DNA of 64,000 nt from positions 1,426,001 to 1,490,000 of the forward strand of contig NZ_RCWZ01000002.1 of NCBI RefSeq assembly GCF_003675385.1, read 5' to 3'. The stretch comes from Mucilaginibacter kameinonensis. Its GTDB lineage: Bacteria; Bacteroidota; Bacteroidia; Sphingobacteriales; Sphingobacteriaceae. Under the pieces are notes generated by a model. The model was given only the letters and a program-made list of their open reading frames with translations, was not told where the DNA came from and searched no databases. Of the stretch, positions 17,886 through 27,248 are shown piece after piece (within the stretch, counting starts at the first letter, position 1; each line of letters opens with the position of its first letter). A program made the translations under genes and the position numbers.

Positions 17886-19196
17886 ATGATTAAGAAAACG
17901 ACTATATTTTATCTCTCCCTATTATTTATTACGATCAGCAGTAAATTTGCTATAGCGCAAAGCGCACGTATTGACGCAACTAAATTGCGTCATATAATTC
18001 CGCTTGGCGGTAATGCCTGGGTTAGTGCTCCTGATACTATCACTGATGAAGGCTTAATCGGTCTGAAGAGTCCTAAATCGACTGCAGATATCTATTTCAG
18101 GCTTAATGCTGCGCAGGATATTCAGCTTGCATTGGTTGTGCGTGTTCCGCAAGGCAATAGCACATTGCAGTTATCAGCAGGGAAAAAAGCTTTTGTGAAA
18201 AAGCTAAGCAATGCAACATTTGATACCGTTAGTTTTGGAAAGCTACATGTTGAACCCGGTTATATAAAGCTAAGCCTTAAAGGTATCAATAAAACAGGAG
18301 CCGTTTATGCTGATGTTTCCGATTTGGTAGTTACGCTGCAAAAGGCGGATAATGATATTGCTTATGTTACCAAAAGAAGTTCATTCCATTTTGGCAGGAG
18401 GGGGCCTTCGGTGCACTTGCGCTATCCAGTTGCGGCAGACAAGGAGAATAAAGTAAAATGGTTTTATAACGAGATTATAGTACCCAAAGGACAGGACGTT
18501 ATAGGTTCTTATTTTATGGCCGATGGTTTTGGCGAAGGATATTTTGGTATGCAGGTAAACTCGGCTACCGAACGCCGGGTGCTGTTTTCGGTATGGAGCC
18601 CTTTTAATACCGAAGATCCTAAAAGCATCCCCGATAGTATGCGTATTAAATTGATAAAAAGCGGCAGCACTGTTCATATCGGCGAGTTCGGTAATGAAGG
18701 TTCGGGCGGACAAAGCTATATGCGTTTCCCATGGAAAGCCGGACAAGCCTATGCATTCCTGTTAAGCGCTGAGCCTGACAATGTAAAGCACACCACTACT
18801 TATACTGCTTATTTTAGAGATGTATCAGCCGGTAAATGGTTCTTAATAGCCAGCTTCACCCGGCCGCAAAAGGCTACCTACTTAACGCATTTATATTCGT
18901 TTGTAGAAAATTTTGAACCTGAAAACGGCGATAAGGTGCGCAGGGCGTATTTTACCAATCAATGGATAGGTGATAACGATAACAACTGGCAGGAGCTTAC
19001 ACATGCCATATACACGGGCGATGCTACAGCAAATGCCAATTACCGTAAGGATTACGCCGGAGGAAAAGAAGGCAACAAATTTTACCTGCAAAACGGCGGT
19101 TTCTTTAATAAATATATTCAGCTCAAAACTCCTTATGACCGTGAGCCAACAGGAAAGAAACCTGTAATTGATTTTGAAAAATTACCCAATAAATAA
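17886..19196 (+). CDS. Exported DUF5077/DUF3472 protein
   Basis: Secreted protein of 436 aa with signal peptide 1-24. An N-terminal beta-sandwich of DUF5077 type (about 35-155, IPLGGNAWVSAPDTI) is followed by a DUF3472 domain (about 165-410, with GRRGPSVHLRYP, WFYNEIIVPKGQD, GSYFMADGFGEGYFGMQV, SVWSPF). Both domains recur in Bacteroidota glycan loci, and carbohydrate binding or processing is suspected but not shown. An operator for the LacI regulator lies just upstream and the GH109-like gene follows after 24 nt, so it belongs to this regulon. Confidence 0.8.
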   Translation: MIKKTTIFYLSLLFITISSKFAIAQSARIDATKLRHIIPLGGNAWVSAPDTITDEGLIGLKSPKSTADIYFRLNAAQDIQLALVVRVPQGNSTLQLSAGKKAFVKKLSNATFDTVSFGKLHVEPGYIKLSLKGINKTGAVYADVSDLVVTLQKADNDIAYVTKRSSFHFGRRGPSVHLRYPVAADKENKVKWFYNEIIVPKGQDVIGSYFMADGFGEGYFGMQVNSATERRVLFSVWSPFNTEDPKSIPDSMRIKLIKSGSTVHIGEFGNEGSGGQSYMRFPWKAGQAYAFLLSAEPDNVKHTTTYTAYFRDVSAGKWFLIASFTRPQKATYLTHLYSFVENFEPENGDKVRRAYFTNQWIGDNDNNWQELTHAIYTGDATANANYRKDYAGGKEGNKFYLQNGGFFNKYIQLKTPYDREPTGKKPVIDFEKLPNK

Positions 19197-19220
19197 GCCC
19201 CAAAAACCTCAATATTATAT

Positions 19221-20570
19221 ATGGAAAGAAGACAATTTCTGAAAACCAGCGCTATAGCTGCCGCCGGTTTTAGCATTTTACCATCAGGAAGCCTGTTTGC
19301 GTCGGCACCTGCAAAGGTACGTTTAGGTTACATCGGTGTAGGTGCCCGTGGCATGAGCCATATTGCCGAAGGTTTGCTTCGCGATGATGTGGAGATCGTA
19401 GCCATTTGCGATACGCAGGAAAGCTCATTGAAAATTTGCCGCGAATACATCGCCAAAAAAGGCCATGCACCTGTAAAAGAATACACCGGCGGACTGGATG
19501 CCTACAAAAAACTGCTTGATCATAAGGATATTGATGCTGTAATTATAGCCACACCATGGCAGTTTCACCATCCGCAAGCTATCGACGCTATGAAAGCCGG
19601 AAAGTATGTAGGATGCGAAGTAATTGCCGGTCTTACAGTTGAAGACCACTGGGATATTGTTAATACTTCAGAAAAAACAGAGATGCCGTACATGACGCTT
19701 GAAAACGTTTGCTATCGTCGTGATGTAATGGCGGCATTGAACATGGCACGCCAGGACTTATTTGGCGAGATCGTTCATTTAGAGGGTGGTTATCAGCACA
19801 ATTTGAGAGGTGTATTATTCAACGATGGCAAGCGCTATTACGGCGGCGGCGTTGAGTTTGGCCCTAAAGCACTGAGCGAAGCACAATGGCGCACCCAGTT
19901 TAATATTGATGTAGATGGTGATATCTATCCAACGCATGGCGCTGGTCCGTGTATGCATTATGCCAATATCAATGCAGGTAACCGGTTTACCAATCTTGTA
20001 TCCTTTAGTTCAAAAGCGCGTGGTTTATCGGCCTACGTTGAGGAATTATCGCCCGGTCACCCGAATGCCAAGATCCATTATAAAAATGGCGACGTAACCA
20101 CTACCATGATCAACTGCGCCAATGGTGAAACGGTATTGCTGAGCCATGATACGCACCTGCCGCGCCCGTATTCATTAGGTTTCAGGGTTCAAGGTACAAA
20201 AGGACTTTGGATGGACGTGAACAAAAGCGTATACATAGACCATAAATCAAAAGAAGATGATTCATGGGATCCGGCAAAAGAATGGTTTGACAAATATGAC
20301 CACCCACTTTGGAAAAAATATGAAAAGTTTGCCGAAGGTGCGGGTCACGGTGGTATGGACTGGTTTGTATTTAACGCTTTTGTTGAGTCGGTTAAGCAAA
20401 AACGCCAAACGCCCATCGATGTTTATGATTCTGTTACCATGAGTGTAATTACTCCTTTATCAACCAAATCATTAAAAGAAGGCAATGCCAGCGTAGCATT
20501 CCCTGATTTTACCAAAGGCAAGTGGAAAGAGCGCAAAAATACCTTCGCGCTTGATGACAGCGGCTTTTAA
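19221..20570 (+). CDS. GH109-like Gfo/Idh/MocA protein (alpha-N-acetylgalactosaminidase-like)
   Basis: A Gfo/Idh/MocA-fold protein with a twin-arginine export signal (RRQFLK, 3-8, then a hydrophobic stretch to about residue 28). Export in a folded, cofactor-loaded state fits GH109 enzymes, which cleave glycosides such as alpha-GalNAc using a bound NAD. The Rossmann segment is LGYIGVGARGMSHIAEGLL (35-53). It has EVIAG near 133, ENVCYRR (161-167), YPTHGAGP (236-243) and a C-terminus with AGHGGMDWFVFNAFVES and DFTKGKWKERKNTFALDD, which I recall as typical of GH109. A different periplasmic sugar oxidoreductase role cannot be excluded. It lies directly after the DUF3472 gene and is followed by a terminator. 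Confidence 0.78.
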   Translation: MERRQFLKTSAIAAAGFSILPSGSLFASAPAKVRLGYIGVGARGMSHIAEGLLRDDVEIVAICDTQESSLKICREYIAKKGHAPVKEYTGGLDAYKKLLDHKDIDAVIIATPWQFHHPQAIDAMKAGKYVGCEVIAGLTVEDHWDIVNTSEKTEMPYMTLENVCYRRDVMAALNMARQDLFGEIVHLEGGYQHNLRGVLFNDGKRYYGGGVEFGPKALSEAQWRTQFNIDVDGDIYPTHGAGPCMHYANINAGNRFTNLVSFSSKARGLSAYVEELSPGHPNAKIHYKNGDVTTTMINCANGETVLLSHDTHLPRPYSLGFRVQGTKGLWMDVNKSVYIDHKSKEDDSWDPAKEWFDKYDHPLWKKYEKFAEGAGHGGMDWFVFNAFVESVKQKRQTPIDVYDSVTMSVITPLSTKSLKEGNASVAFPDFTKGKWKERKNTFALDDSGF

Positions 20571-20604
20571 TTATCGTTTATATTTTTTTGCATGTAATAT
20601 GTTT

Positions 20605-20636
20605 AGCCTGGTCAAAAGCCGGGCTTTACTTTTTTA
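20605..20636 (+). terminator. Intrinsic terminator after the GH109-like gene
   Basis: A 7-bp stem AGCCTGG / CCGGGCT (one U-G wobble, loop TCAAAAG) is followed by TTACTTTTTT. It ends the DUF3472-GH109 unit, so the SusC unit downstream needs its own promoter, consistent with its own two operators. Confidence 0.65.
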
Positions 20637-20687
20637 AAAGAATATCAATGGTACCGCTGCAAAGAGTAATAAAAATGTCTTTGCTGT

Positions 20688-20762
20688 AAGGTACGCAGCC
20701 ATCGCACGGAAGCAAAGCCGTTCTGTATAGTATGCCATTGCTTGGTCGTTCATCCCCACAAT
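20688..20762. repeat. Decayed copy of the 13119-13200 repeat family
   Basis: Within a 507-nt gene-free stretch, this segment shares CTGTATAGT, ATTGCTT and the general order with the perfect inverted repeat at 13119-13200, but the arms no longer match. It looks like a degenerate relic. The rest of the gap holds a terminator at its left and two operators at its right. Confidence 0.4.
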
Positions 20763-20912
20763 TACACAGCAGCCTTCAACCCACTCATAATCAAAATATT
20801 CGGGCGCAATCTCTAAATACGCAGAATCGGCGGAGCTGACATCCTTTTCATCCTGTTTGTCGTTCCAAAAACTTTCAAAAATTAGGCTTTATCGCTGCAA
20901 AATACTTTGATT

Positions 20913-20924
20913 CAAACGTTTGCG
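20913..20924. promoter_or_regulatory. LacI-type operator 1 upstream of SusC
   Basis: CAAACGTTTGCG, the first of two identical 12-mers before the second SusC gene. The two sites start 33 nt apart, about three helical turns, so dimers would bind on the same face of the DNA. Confidence 0.8.
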
Positions 20925-20945
20925 TAAGCTCAAATTCGTGCAAAA

Positions 20946-20957
20946 CAAACGTTTGCG
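20946..20957. promoter_or_regulatory. LacI-type operator 2 upstream of SusC
   Basis: CAAACGTTTGCG, 120 nt upstream of the SusC start. With the site at 20913 it makes a tandem operator, the only doubled site in the region, suggesting tighter control of the transporter operon. Confidence 0.8.
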
Positions 20958-21077
20958 CTGTGTTTGGAGGGGCGTTTTTTTGCTTTCAAAATCCTGTATT
21001 TCTAATTTCCATTATTCAAAAACAAAGCAAAATCGCAACAGAAAACTAACAATTAATTAATACTAACACCACCACGT

Positions 21078-24000
21078 ATGATTAAAATTTACTCAAACCC
21101 CGACAAGGGCTTCAGCAAATGCATTTATTTAAGGAGGCAGATCAGTGGCCTTTTTAAAGTAATGTGCTGTTGCCTGTTATTATTATTGCCCGTACTCGCG
21201 AACGCGCAAACAACTATCAGCGGTAGCGTGAAAGATAAAGATGGCCCAATCATTGGAGCTACTGTAACCCAAAAAGGGGTTAAAAACACAACTTCTACCG
21301 ATATAAACGGTAAGTTTAAACTTATACTAAAGGGTAACTCAACAGTATTGGTTGTTTCTTATGTTGGGTTCAAAACTCAGGAAGTATCCATAGGCAACTC
21401 AACTGATGTTGCCATCACATTACAGGAAGACCTTAACAAACTGAACGAGGTTGTTGTGGTTGGTTATGGTACAGTTAAAAAAGGCGACCTCACCGGTTCA
21501 ATCAGTTCTATAAAAAGTGATAACCTGATCCTTGGTGGTACTACGTCTAATATTGGCCAAGCCATTCAGGGTAAAGCTGCAGGTGTACAGGTACAACAAA
21601 CCAGCTTTGCTCCCGGTTCCGGTATCAATATTACTGTAAGGGGCGGTAATTCTATCAATACTTCTACGGCACCCTTATATGTAGTAGATGGTTTCATAAG
21701 CGAGGTTGGCAGCCAGGTTAACCCCAACGATATTGAAGATATTCAGGTATTGAAAGACGCGTCTGCAACCGCCATCTACGGTTCAAGAGGCGGTAATGGC
21801 GTTGTGTTGATCACTACAAAAAAAGGAAAAAACGGAAAGGTTTCTTTGGATGCCGATATATCAGGCGGTACCCAATATTTAACTTATAAGCCCGATTTGT
21901 TAACAGGACAGCAGTATACCGATATTCAAAATGCTACCGCTCTTGAAGACGGTAAACCACAGCCATATCCTTCAAGTTTTCAGGTAGCTAATACCAACTG
22001 GTTAAAACTGGCTACACGCAATGCAACCATTCAAAACCAAAGTATAAGCTTAAGCGCCGGCGACCAGAATTCAAAGATTTACGTTGCGGGTAACCACATA
22101 AAACAGGTTGGTGTATTGCAACGTACCGGTTTTGAACGGTACACGGCAAGGATTGGTGCTGAGAAAACCGTAAACGAAAACCTCAAGATCAGTGCTAATT
22201 TTTACGGTGCAAACTCAACAGCAACTTTACAATCGTACACTGGTGATATCACCGCACCGTTGTTTAGTTTGCTTACGGCACCACCAAACGTAGCACCCTA
22301 TAATGCCGATGGTACTTACAATTATTATGTTACTCAGGGAACAAAAACAAACGCGTTGGCCGGCCTTTTGGAGCCAACCAATAACAGCGGTAATAAATTA
22401 ATTAATGCCAATGTTGGTTTGGATTATAAGATTATTAACGGTTTAACTTATCACCTTACAGCCGGTACGGAATACAACCAAACCACTACCGGTCAATATC
22501 TGCCAACAACAACAATTGCAGGTGCAAAACAAGGTGGTGTGGCTGCAGAGCAGATCTATTCAAACTTCAGATGGATTACTGAAAACTACCTTACCTATAA
22601 GTTCAATATTAAAAAAGACCATGATTTTACCGTGTTGTTAGGTACATCAAACCAAAAAGATGTTGCTGAATCATTACTTTCCGGAGCAAAAGGCTTTTCA
22701 ACCGACGCGTTCCTGTACTATAATTTAAATGCCGGATCATTAAGTAATGGCTACGGAAGCAGTAAGGCAGAAGGTTTCCTTACATCGTACTTCACCAGGT
22801 TTAATTATGCTTATAAAGACAAAATCCTGGCGTCGTTCTCTTATCGCGACGACCGCTCGTCACAGTTTGGTTCAAACAGACGTTCAGGCTTTTTCCCGGC
22901 TGGTGCTGTAGCTTACAAATTAACAGATGAGGATTTTATAAAAAATCTGAATACTTTTTCTAATTTAAAAGCCCGTGTCAGCTACGGTGTTACCGGTAAC
23001 GACCGTATTCCTGCAAGTTTATACCTTGCAACCTTTGGGCCGTACAGTACAGTACTTAACGGAAGTGGTCAGCTACAAACAGGCATCGAACCCAAAAACC
23101 TTGCAAACCCTAATCTTCAATGGGAGGCAACAAGACAGTTGGATATTGGTTTAGATATGGGCTTTGCTAATGGACGTATCAATGCAAGTATTGATTATTA
23201 CAGCAAAAAAACTACCGATCTGCTTATTCAGGTTCCGATTGGAGCACAATGGGGAGCCACTAATGGAACCCAATACATCAATGGAGGTGCCGTTCAAAAC
23301 AGAGGCATCGAGCTTTCGCTAAATACAAGTAACCTGCGCAGTAAAGACCTGTCATGGAATACTACTGTTACCTTTGCCTACAACAAGCAAAAGACATTGA
23401 ATTTAGGCCCTGGTGTTTCAATAATAAGCACTAACACGGCTAACCCAAGCGGTACGGTTTCGGGCCAGGAGTTTACACGCGTTGTACCTGGTATTGAGTT
23501 AGGCGAGCTTTACGGCTATGTTTACGAAGGTGTTATAAAAACCGGCGAAAAATATGCTCCGCAACCAAACTCAAAAGCAGGCGATCCTAAATATAAAGAT
23601 GTTAATGGCGATGGTGTAATTACCCCGGCCGACCGCACCTACCTGGGTAATTCTAACCCGCATTATATGGCAGGTTTCGGTAACGATTTTCATTACAAAG
23701 GCATCGATCTGGGTATATTTTTCCAGGGAGCATTTGATTACTATCTGTATAACATGAATGCTATGGTATTAGAGTCAACCACTGGTGCTGCTGCATTAAA
23801 CAGGTTTGTTGCCGGTAAAAATGAAAATACTTCAATCCCGCGCGAAGGTTATTACCTGAGCACCTACGGTAGCTATGTAAACTCCCGTTTTGTTGAAAAT
23901 GCTTCTTACGTTCGCCTGAAATCGCTTACGCTGGCTTATAACTTCCCTGCCACGTTATTTCAGAATATGAAAATTCTGCAGGGCATCAGGATTTACGCCG

Positions 24001-24188
24001 AAGCTCAAAACCTGTGGACTATTACAGGTTATAAAGGCACCGACCCTGAAGCAAACGTACATGCAGATGATACCAATGCACACCCTGGTCAGGTAGCGTT
24101 AAGGTCGGCTACAGCGGGGGGTTTGGACTTTAACTCGTTCCCGGCATTTAAAACGGTAACATTCGGTATAAAAGCATCTATCCATTAA
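21078..24188 (+). CDS. SusC/RagA-family TonB-dependent transporter, second locus
   Basis: Outer-membrane importer paired with the SusD gene 40 nt downstream. It has a long N-terminal signal region with the hydrophobic core VMCCCLLLLLPVLANA and cleavage near residue 44. The carboxypeptidase-regulatory-like domain (about 46-125) is followed by VVVVGYGTVKKGDLTGSI and a plug with ASATAIYGSRGGNGVVLITT. The barrel ends TVTFGIKASIH. The length is 1036 aa. A shorter start is possible at an internal Met (for example VMCCC), since the first 28 residues are charged. Two LacI operators precede it, so it is expected to be induced with the kinase and GH109 genes. Confidence 0.95.
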   Translation: MIKIYSNPDKGFSKCIYLRRQISGLFKVMCCCLLLLLPVLANAQTTISGSVKDKDGPIIGATVTQKGVKNTTSTDINGKFKLILKGNSTVLVVSYVGFKTQEVSIGNSTDVAITLQEDLNKLNEVVVVGYGTVKKGDLTGSISSIKSDNLILGGTTSNIGQAIQGKAAGVQVQQTSFAPGSGINITVRGGNSINTSTAPLYVVDGFISEVGSQVNPNDIEDIQVLKDASATAIYGSRGGNGVVLITTKKGKNGKVSLDADISGGTQYLTYKPDLLTGQQYTDIQNATALEDGKPQPYPSSFQVANTNWLKLATRNATIQNQSISLSAGDQNSKIYVAGNHIKQVGVLQRTGFERYTARIGAEKTVNENLKISANFYGANSTATLQSYTGDITAPLFSLLTAPPNVAPYNADGTYNYYVTQGTKTNALAGLLEPTNNSGNKLINANVGLDYKIINGLTYHLTAGTEYNQTTTGQYLPTTTIAGAKQGGVAAEQIYSNFRWITENYLTYKFNIKKDHDFTVLLGTSNQKDVAESLLSGAKGFSTDAFLYYNLNAGSLSNGYGSSKAEGFLTSYFTRFNYAYKDKILASFSYRDDRSSQFGSNRRSGFFPAGAVAYKLTDEDFIKNLNTFSNLKARVSYGVTGNDRIPASLYLATFGPYSTVLNGSGQLQTGIEPKNLANPNLQWEATRQLDIGLDMGFANGRINASIDYYSKKTTDLLIQVPIGAQWGATNGTQYINGGAVQNRGIELSLNTSNLRSKDLSWNTTVTFAYNKQKTLNLGPGVSIISTNTANPSGTVSGQEFTRVVPGIELGELYGYVYEGVIKTGEKYAPQPNSKAGDPKYKDVNGDGVITPADRTYLGNSNPHYMAGFGNDFHYKGIDLGIFFQGAFDYYLYNMNAMVLESTTGAAALNRFVAGKNENTSIPREGYYLSTYGSYVNSRFVENASYVRLKSLTLAYNFPATLFQNMKILQGIRIYAEAQNLWTITGYKGTDPEANVHADDTNAHPGQVALRSATAGGLDFNSFPAFKTVTFGIKASIH

Positions 24189-24228
24189 TGAAAGTATCCA
24201 TTCAAGGGATCAACAAAATTTAAATCAA

Positions 24229-25749
24229 ATGAAAAAATATAATATTCTACTCCTGGCAGCAGCGGTGATTACGCAGTTTTCGTGTAACAAAACCAGCCTT
24301 GAACCTAAAATATACAGTAATTTAACAAGCCAAAACGCGTTCCTTACCAAGTCGGATGCTATTGCCGCCGTTAACGCGGTTTATGCCCGCCTTAAAGGTC
24401 CGGCAGTTGGTGATAACTTTGATTATTGGACAGTGAGGCATTTCGCCCTTACCGATTTAACTACCGATGTGGGCCACTGCAGCTATGCAGGTGACCCGGG
24501 GCAACTATCACAGGTGCAATGGAATTCGGCCAATGGCCTGATAGCTGAGGATTACAAGCAGATTTATAAATTAGTAGCCAACGCTAATAATGCCATCTAT
24601 AACATTTCGGCAATGAACAGCATTACTGCTGCTCAAAAAAGCCAGTTTTTGGCCGAGTTGAAATTCTTACGTGCTATTGCATATTCTGATCTTACCGACT
24701 CATGGGGGCCGGTGATCCTGAATACCGAGAAAGATATAGCCAATCCTGATTACAAAGCTCAAACGCCGCCAAGTCCGGTAGCGGATGTTGATGCGCTGAT
24801 GATTGGCGATCTGCAAAACGCAAGCACCGTATTGCCTGCCGATTATACCCAAAGTGATATTTACACAAGTAACGACGTTGGCCGCGCTACCAAAGGTGCA
24901 GCTATGTTCCTGTTAGCTAAGATCTATCTGCGTGAGCACCAATGGCAAAAAGCTGCTGATTTAACTAAGCAGGTAATGGATTTAGGTATTTACCAACTGT
25001 ATCCGTCTTACTCAGGTTTGTTTAAAGAGTCAAACACCTGGTGTTCTGAAAATATTTTCTCGGTATTGAGCGATGCCAACGTTAACGGAACCGAGTTACT
25101 GAACCATTTTGGCCCGTTGAGCCATCCGGTATTAACCGACAGGTGGCAGTACTACGCCGTTACCTGGGATTTCTACAACAGCTATGGCGATGAGGATGAC
25201 CGTAAAAAAATGTTTTTTACCCAATATCAGGGTGTTGACGGGTTAACGCACAAACAAGCTCCATCGCAGGGTGCTACCGCTCCGGATGGCGTATTGTATA
25301 TGCCTGATGTTGCAACCATGAAATATGCTGACCCTAACGGTGCAAACAGTTATTATGATGGCCATAGTGTTGATGTTTTACGCTATGCTGATGTGTTGCT
25401 GAGCCGTGCTGAAGCTTTAAATGAACTGGGCGGGCCAACTGCCGAAGCTGTTTCATTGGTAAACCAGGTTAAAGGCAGGTCACACGCCAAATTGTTGGTA
25501 CAGGGTAATCTAACCCAGGCTACTTTCCGTGATGCTTTATTGCAGGAACGTGGCTGGGAATTATATTACGAGGGCAAAAGAAGGGCCGACCTGAAACGTT
25601 TTGGAAAATACGATGTGATCGTGAACGCTTACCTGAAACGTATTGGTCAAACCAATACCGTGCAGTTGCCACGCGACGAGTATTTCCCGTATCCGCTTAA
25701 CCAGGTTAACATCAACCCTAACCTGAATAACGCGGGCAGGCAGCAATAA
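24229..25749 (+). CDS. SusD/RagB-family surface glycan-binding lipoprotein, second locus
   Basis: Partner of the preceding SusC. The lipoprotein signal is residues 1-19 (QFSC, Cys19). Conserved SusD segments are FLAELKFLRAIAYSDLTDSWGP, where the usual YxxLV is slightly altered, and VDVLRYADVLLSRAEALNEL and LLQERGWELYYEGKRRADLKR near the end. The length is 506 aa. The binding face cannot be read, but LacI-operon membership with the GH109-like enzyme and N-acetylhexosamine kinase suggests an amino-sugar glycan. A hairpin follows the stop. Confidence 0.95.
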   Translation: MKKYNILLLAAAVITQFSCNKTSLEPKIYSNLTSQNAFLTKSDAIAAVNAVYARLKGPAVGDNFDYWTVRHFALTDLTTDVGHCSYAGDPGQLSQVQWNSANGLIAEDYKQIYKLVANANNAIYNISAMNSITAAQKSQFLAELKFLRAIAYSDLTDSWGPVILNTEKDIANPDYKAQTPPSPVADVDALMIGDLQNASTVLPADYTQSDIYTSNDVGRATKGAAMFLLAKIYLREHQWQKAADLTKQVMDLGIYQLYPSYSGLFKESNTWCSENIFSVLSDANVNGTELLNHFGPLSHPVLTDRWQYYAVTWDFYNSYGDEDDRKKMFFTQYQGVDGLTHKQAPSQGATAPDGVLYMPDVATMKYADPNGANSYYDGHSVDVLRYADVLLSRAEALNELGGPTAEAVSLVNQVKGRSHAKLLVQGNLTQATFRDALLQERGWELYYEGKRRADLKRFGKYDVIVNAYLKRIGQTNTVQLPRDEYFPYPLNQVNINPNLNNAGRQQ

Positions 25750-25768
25750 GCATAAAATTCAACTATCG

Positions 25769-25809
25769 GTAAAGAGTATACAGCTTTTAATGGGTTGTAT
25801 ATTCTTTAC
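25769..25809 (+). other. Intercistronic hairpin after SusD
   Basis: GTAAAGAGTATAC (25769-25781) pairs with GTATATTCTTTAC (25797-25809) through 13 positions with a single U-G wobble. There is no T-run, so it is more likely an mRNA-stabilising or processing hairpin between the transporter genes and the sulfotransferase-like gene than a full terminator. Confidence 0.5.
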
Positions 25810-25837
25810 TGTTTAACCGGTATTACAAAATTTAGTG

Positions 25838-27238
25838 ATGAAGGATTGGTTTAAAGTTTTAGCGGCAGGATTGTTAGTTTCAATCATCTGTGGTTGCTCG
25901 GGCGGTAACCTTGTAAAAGAAATTCATATAGGGTTGTACAATAACAACGAGTTGAAAATTAAGCTTGAGGTTATGACCAGCAAGCCTGTTGATCTGTATG
26001 CTGAATACTGGATAGAGGGCAAGCAGCCGGTAAAATACCGGTCGACCACTACGGGAAATGGTACATCGTATAAGCTTGTGCTTTGTAATATTTTGCCTGA
26101 TACTACTTACTCATATCATATTGTAACTGTTGATGGTGGCGACACCGTGGTGAGCAAACCCCATACTTTTAAATCGCATCAACTGCCGTTGTTTTTACAG
26201 GAACAGTTTCACGCTAAAACGGCCGCTAAAGCCTCGCTGCCGGCACAGTTTAATGACGGTTTGATGCTCATCAACAAACGTTATGCTCCCGGTGTGGCTT
26301 ATCTGGTTGATAACAAAGGGCAGATCAGGTGGTATCACATGATTGACAGGCTGGGTTTTAAAGTGATCAATTTCACTAAGGATAGAACGCTGCTCTCTAT
26401 TTTGGGCCGTAACGATGAGCCTACCAGCTACGGCAGTGAAATATTAGAGATCAATATGCTGGGCGACACGCTGCTGCACCTTACCAAAGGACAGGGCGAT
26501 TTCAAGCAAACCATCCATCACGAGATACTGAAAAATGATAAAGGCGAGCTGGTAACCATTTTTGTTGATCAGCGCTTAATGGACCTCACGTCTATCGGCG
26601 GCGGCAAACAGGATACTATTAACGGCGATGGTATTATGGTGATGGACAAAACTGGCAAGCAGCTTTATAAATGGAGCGTATTTGATGTGATGGATCCGCT
26701 GAAAGATCCTAAGATTCTGAAAACTAAAAAAGACTGGATGCATGCCAATAGCCTCAGCTATGATACAGACGGCAATTACCTGATGTCGTTTTACAACAAC
26801 GGGCAGATCTGGAAAATTGATGCCCATAGCGGAAAAGTTATTTACAAGTTTGGCAAAGGCGGTACTATTGCCATGCCTGCCGATTGCAACTTTACCCAGG
26901 CTCATGCTGCCCATATCAATAAACAAGGAAACCTGATGTTTTTTGATAACGGGGTAGAAAAACACCAATCAGGAGTATACGCCATGAAAATTGATGAGAA
27001 AAACCAAACCTCGACCATTGCCATGCACATCACACTCCCTAAAGAAATTTTTAACGGCAGAATGGGCAGCGCCTACATGATTAACGATACTGCTACGCTG
27101 GTCTGCTGTTCCAAAAGGCACATTATAGTACTGGCAAATAATAAAGGTGTATTACAATGGACGATGGAAACATCGGTGCCAACTTACCGTGCAGGTTTTA
27201 TCAAATACGAACAGCTTGATCCATATTTAAAACCATAG
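25838..27238 (+). CDS. Arylsulfotransferase (ASST)-like lipoprotein
   Basis: Beta-propeller protein of the aryl-sulfate sulfotransferase family, which moves sulfate between phenolic compounds without PAPS through a histidine intermediate. It has a lipoprotein signal (IICGC, lipid Cys20). A small beta domain (25-115) resembles the ASST N-terminal domain. Key histidines appear in IHHEIL (His227/228), WMHANSL (His302) and TQAHAAHIN (His356), the last about 13 residues before FDNG as in catalytic His436 of E. coli ASST (numbering from memory). The arginine expected in the LSxR segment seems to be tyrosine (LMSFYNNGQIWKID), so activity is uncertain. I prefer ATG 25838 over GTG 25835. The cytochrome gene follows after 10 nt. 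Confidence 0.75.
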   Translation: MKDWFKVLAAGLLVSIICGCSGGNLVKEIHIGLYNNNELKIKLEVMTSKPVDLYAEYWIEGKQPVKYRSTTTGNGTSYKLVLCNILPDTTYSYHIVTVDGGDTVVSKPHTFKSHQLPLFLQEQFHAKTAAKASLPAQFNDGLMLINKRYAPGVAYLVDNKGQIRWYHMIDRLGFKVINFTKDRTLLSILGRNDEPTSYGSEILEINMLGDTLLHLTKGQGDFKQTIHHEILKNDKGELVTIFVDQRLMDLTSIGGGKQDTINGDGIMVMDKTGKQLYKWSVFDVMDPLKDPKILKTKKDWMHANSLSYDTDGNYLMSFYNNGQIWKIDAHSGKVIYKFGKGGTIAMPADCNFTQAHAAHINKQGNLMFFDNGVEKHQSGVYAMKIDEKNQTSTIAMHITLPKEIFNGRMGSAYMINDTATLVCCSKRHIIVLANNKGVLQWTMETSVPTYRAGFIKYEQLDPYLKP

Positions 27239-27248
27239 ATCATTAAAA

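Noticed and set aside
20641-20890. Minus-strand open stretch of about 60 codons in the gap before the second SusC
   Set aside because: It has no suitable start codon and overlaps the decayed repeat; open by chance.
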